Shown piece by piece: positions 60,832-64,000 of a stretch of DNA of 64,000 nucleotides. This DNA comes from Deinococcus aquaedulcis (lineage in GTDB: Bacteria; Deinococcota; Deinococci; Deinococcales; Deinococcaceae): assembly GCF_019693445.1 (NCBI RefSeq), contig NZ_JAHRBL010000006.1:1-64000 (forward strand), given 5' to 3'. The position numbers and the translations under genes are program-made. Position 1 is the first letter of the stretch, and each line of letters begins with the position of its first letter. The notes below the pieces were generated by a model that was not told where the DNA came from, ran no database searches, and worked only from the letters and a program-made list of their open reading frames with translations.

Positions 60832-60921
60832 ATCTGACTTCTTTCTCTGCTGCGCCGCTCTGCGAGGTCCTCCAGTCGGAACAATCCCGTCACAGGCGAC
60901 GGGGTTTTTCAGAAGTCAGAT
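60832..60921 (-). repeat. dispersed repeat, copy B (gap 60652-61047)
   Basis: Bounded by an 11-bp inverted repeat, ATCTGACTTCT (60832-60842) and AGAAGTCAGAT (60911-60921). Its reverse complement aligns with 9050-9125. Nothing else is seen in the 396-bp gap except the spoVS terminator. Confidence 0.55.
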
Positions 60922-61047
60922 GACTTCGTTCACTTCACGGCGGTGGAGGAGAACCCCCCGGGGCCGCGCTGAGTTCCGCAGCCACCAAAGAAGCGCCGCG
61001 CACCCTTCCCTAGAGGCTGAACAACGCGACGTCTTTAAACCAAGCTT

Positions 61048-62604
61048 TTAAGGAATTTCCAGTTCACCCTGCCAGCCGGGGGGCAGGCTCAGCAGCTGGC
61101 GCAGGGGCGTTTCGCCGTGCTTCAGTAGGAAGGTCAGAAAGTTCAGTTCGCGTTCCTGGGGGACGCCGCCGGGCAGCAGGTGGCGCTTCAGGCGGGTCAG
61201 CTGGCCGCTGCGCTCGTCCTCGGCGCGGGCCAGGGCGCGGGTGGCGAGGCGTTGCAGGTGGGTCACCCGCGCCAGGGTGCGCGTGCGGGTGCGTTCGGCG
61301 GCGCCTGCCAGCGTGGGGTCCAGGGCGCCCAGTTCGGTGCTCAGGGCCTGCAGTTCGGTGTTCAGGGCCTCCAGGCGGCCCTGGGCAGCGGCGGCGGCGC
61401 CCCGCTCGCGGGCCAGGGCGCGGCCCAGCACGCCTTCGGGGTCGGCCTGGACCTGCGCGGCCCCCGCTTCCAGGCGGCGCAGCAGCCGCGCCACCGGGGG
61501 TTCCAGCCACGTCACGCTCAGGCGCGGCCACAGCAGGGGTTGCTGCAGGCCGTGCAGGGGGTATACCCCCTGCAGCTGGGCGCCGTAGGCAATTTCCCCG
61601 GGGCCCACCACAAACGCCAGGGTGGGCAGCAGGGTGTCCTGCACCACCGGGCGCAGGCCCGCCGCCGGGGTCAGGCGGCTGGGGTCGGCGTCCAGCAAGG
61701 CCAGCAGGTCCTCACGGGTGTAGCTGCGGGTCTCTGTGAACAGGCGCGGGCCGTCCACACGCAGCAGGTGGCGCTGGCCGTCGTCTTCTTCCACAAACAG
61801 GTTGGTGGCCCCGGGCGGGCGGCGCAGCTGCGGGGTGAACCCGTCGCGTTCCAGCTGCGCCGCCGCCGCCTCAATGGCCGCCGAAGAGGCCAGGGGATCA
61901 CGCAGCTCGCGCGCCAGCGCCGGGGCCATCAGGCGGGCCAGGGCCGGGTACAGGGGGTCCAGCACCAGCAGCCCCGCTGGGGCCAGCAGCCCGTGCAGCA
62001 GGCGCGCGAACACATCGGCGTAGCTGCCGCCGCCCGCCAGCGCCGCGTCAATGCGCCGCCGCACGGCCGCCACATGCTCGGCGGGGCCATCGAACGCGTC
62101 CAGCAGGGCGTGGACCTGCGCGGTCCATTCGGGGCGCCAGGGCACGCGGCCCACCGGCACCCCGGCCGGCACGTCCAGGGTCAGGCGGTGCAGGGTCTCG
62201 GCGCGGTCCAGCAGGGTGGTGCTGGCGACCTCGGCGGCGTCGTGGTCCTGGCTGGCCACCCAGTACACGGCCACCACGGGCCTCTGGTCGGTGTGCAGCT
62301 GCCGGGCCAGCAGCGCGGCGTCGGCGCCCTTGTGCACGGCGTAGGCGGGGCCGGTCAGGGCGCCCGCCTGTTGCCCCGTGACCACCACGCGCGAGGCCGG
62401 GTGGGCCAGCTGCGCCAGAGCGGCCTCTGTGTGGCCGTCCAGGGTGCCCAGGTCGCGGTGGTAGTCGTGCAGGGCCTGGGCCAGGGCCACGCGGTCCAGG
62501 TCTGGCCTTGCTTCGGCCAGGGCCTGCGCGGTGGCGCCGTGCGCCAGTCGGAAATACCCGGTCATACCGCCCTGTCTGAACTCTGCCGCTGCGCTTTTTG
62601 CCAT
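61048..62604 (-). CDS. bshC: bacillithiol biosynthesis cysteine-adding enzyme BshC
   Basis: A 518-residue enzyme that adds cysteine to GlcN-malate in the last step of bacillithiol synthesis. The family patterns SRVVVTGQQAGALTGPAYAV and VYWVASQDHDAAEV are clear in the Rossmann-like N-terminal part, with a C-terminal coiled coil (RLEALNTELQALSTELGALD). Length is normal. ATG 62604 follows AAGGAAA; the longer frame from 62682 has no such signal. Bacillithiol is the main low-molecular thiol in Deinococcus and Firmicutes (established knowledge). Confidence 0.92.
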   Translation of the reverse strand: MAKSAAAEFRQGGMTGYFRLAHGATAQALAEARPDLDRVALAQALHDYHRDLGTLDGHTEAALAQLAHPASRVVVTGQQAGALTGPAYAVHKGADAALLARQLHTDQRPVVAVYWVASQDHDAAEVASTTLLDRAETLHRLTLDVPAGVPVGRVPWRPEWTAQVHALLDAFDGPAEHVAAVRRRIDAALAGGGSYADVFARLLHGLLAPAGLLVLDPLYPALARLMAPALARELRDPLASSAAIEAAAAQLERDGFTPQLRRPPGATNLFVEEDDGQRHLLRVDGPRLFTETRSYTREDLLALLDADPSRLTPAAGLRPVVQDTLLPTLAFVVGPGEIAYGAQLQGVYPLHGLQQPLLWPRLSVTWLEPPVARLLRRLEAGAAQVQADPEGVLGRALARERGAAAAAQGRLEALNTELQALSTELGALDPTLAGAAERTRTRTLARVTHLQRLATRALARAEDERSGQLTRLKRHLLPGGVPQERELNFLTFLLKHGETPLRQLLSLPPGWQGELEIP

Positions 62605-62792
62605 GCTGCTGTGTTTCCTTCCGGCCACTGGATTGGGTGCTCTGGGGGTGCGGGGTCGCCCGGGAAAAAGTCTGCCGGCCACCGCGCGTGCTGAGCCTCG
62701 CGTGAACCGGGGCGCCGCATTGCAACACCCCTTACACTGCTTTACTTTTTGTCTTGCTCTGGCTGTCTTTGGGGTGAGTTACGGCGGCCCTT

Positions 62793-63467
<675 letters not shown>

Positions 63468-63474
63468 AGGCAGC

Positions 63475-63480
63475 AGTATG
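63475..63480 (-). promoter_or_regulatory. -10 box of the Crp/Fnr gene
   Basis: CATACT on the minus strand, 7 nt before the ATG at 63467. Confidence 0.45.
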
Positions 63481-63557
63481 CCACCGCGCTGGCGCTCTGG
63501 GTGCACGCCGTACGGGAAGCGGGGGCGCGCCGCTGTCAGGGGAGGGCAGGGGTGATC

Positions 63558-63563
63558 TACAAT
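63558..63563 (+). promoter_or_regulatory. -10 box of the glycosyltransferase gene
   Basis: TACAAT, 10 nt before the ATG at 63574. Confidence 0.45.
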
Positions 63564-63573
63564 CGGCCCCAGC

Positions 63574-64000
63574 ATGACCACCCCGCAAGCCCCCGGGCGC
63601 CTGAGCCTGTTTGATCTGCCGCTGGACATCGTTTCCCTGGAGGCCACCCTGGACCGCCTGGAAGGCTGGCTGGACGCGCCGCGCGCCCCGCACACCGTGG
63701 TGACCCTGAACCCGGAGTTCATTGTTCAGTCGCGCACCCAGCCCGATTTCGTGAACGCCATCCAGGTGGCTGATCTGGTGACTGCCGACGGCGTGGGCAT
63801 CGTCTGGGCTGCGCGGCAGCTGGCGGGTGTGGAGGTGCCGCGCGCCCCGGGCTTCGATATCGTGCAGGGCCTGATGAAGCGCCGGGGCGAGCGGCTGCGG
63901 GTGTTCTTCCTGGGGGCCAAGCCCGGCGTGGCCGAGGTGGCAGCCCAGAACGCCGCGCGCGAGTACGGCATTGTGGTGGCGGGCATTCACCACGGGTACT
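63574..64000 (+). CDS. WecG/TagA/CpsF family glycosyltransferase (partial, 3' end off window)
   Basis: The first 142 residues are visible. The pattern TVVTLNPEFIVQSRTQPDFV, then VADLVTADGVGIVWAARQL and VFFLGAKPGVAEVAAQNAAR is that of GT26 enzymes, which transfer N-acetylmannosaminuronic acid or N-acetylmannosamine in exopolysaccharide or teichoic-acid-like synthesis. It starts at ATG 63574 and is still open at 64000. It lies divergent from the Crp/Fnr gene, which could regulate it. Confidence 0.9.
   Translation, partial: MTTPQAPGRLSLFDLPLDIVSLEATLDRLEGWLDAPRAPHTVVTLNPEFIVQSRTQPDFVNAIQVADLVTADGVGIVWAARQLAGVEVPRAPGFDIVQGLMKRRGERLRVFFLGAKPGVAEVAAQNAAREYGIVVAGIHHGY

Noticed and set aside
62720..62748. 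Promoter TTGCAA-17-TACTTT on the plus strand between bshC and the Crp gene
   Set aside because: The hexamers are fair, but no plus-strand gene follows and there is no terminator, so it is probably chance or weak antisense activity.

Overview
The window looks like chromosome from a Deinococcus species. The signs are very high G+C, a bacillithiol enzyme (BshC), a SpoVS-like protein, a manganese catalase, a long SpoVS/RecN/LigA housekeeping complement, and many genes whose start codon lies 6-8 nt after a TANNNT -10 box with no Shine-Dalgarno site (leaderless transcription, common in this genus). This is inference from gene content and signals; no database search was run.

Layout. 1-2473: possible end of a transposase-like ORF, a bidirectional hairpin, then an operon of DUF6463 membrane protein, TetR regulator and FAD monooxygenase behind a TetR-type palindrome. 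2520-13351: housekeeping genes (pyrF, a MASE1-GGDEF-EAL c-di-GMP protein, DUF1028, an Rrf2 regulator, an AlaX-like tRNA editor, deoD, a TspO-like membrane protein, rsmB). 13352-20300: the maltose importer malEFG and convergent pckA, which share a LacI-type operator motif. 20330-31430: a helix-rich membrane-anchored protein, recN, a PrcB-like lipoprotein, a BMP-type nucleoside-binding lipoprotein/SBP, ligA, and an Asp23-nusB-folD-DUF212 operon. 31756-46167: a carbohydrate island with GH2 and galM, an unusual ArsR-like regulator divergent from a sugar ABC importer (SBP plus two permeases) followed by two GH43 enzymes, an orphan barstar, a GH13 enzyme, then an MBL hydrolase divergent from a TetR gene. 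46177-53618: ispG, three small uncharacterised proteins, GNAT, a small beta-barrel-like protein, an M55 aminopeptidase, map, a pentapeptide-repeat protein and Mn-catalase. 53766-58016: potABCD polyamine operon with a short leaderless uORF and palindromic octamer repeats in its gene junctions. 58158-64000: a recombinase-domain-like small protein, Tat-exported PhoX phosphatase with a Pho-box-like repeat, spoVS, bshC, a Crp/Fnr regulator and the start of a WecG/TagA glycosyltransferase.

How the parts fit. Both sugar importers lack an ATPase gene here, so a shared MsmK/MalK-type ATPase elsewhere is implied; the polyamine importer carries its own. Maltodextrin uptake (malEFG), GH13 cleavage and gluconeogenic pckA suggest coordinated carbon control through the GAANCGNTTC sites. 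The GH43/GH2/galM region suggests use of plant-type oligosaccharides containing arabinose, xylose or galactose. The most unusual DNA-level features are the octamer/heptamer short tandem repeats placed in intergenic regions, a dispersed repeat present in two orientations, and a 500-nt apparently non-coding region with its own promoter-like and terminator-like elements.
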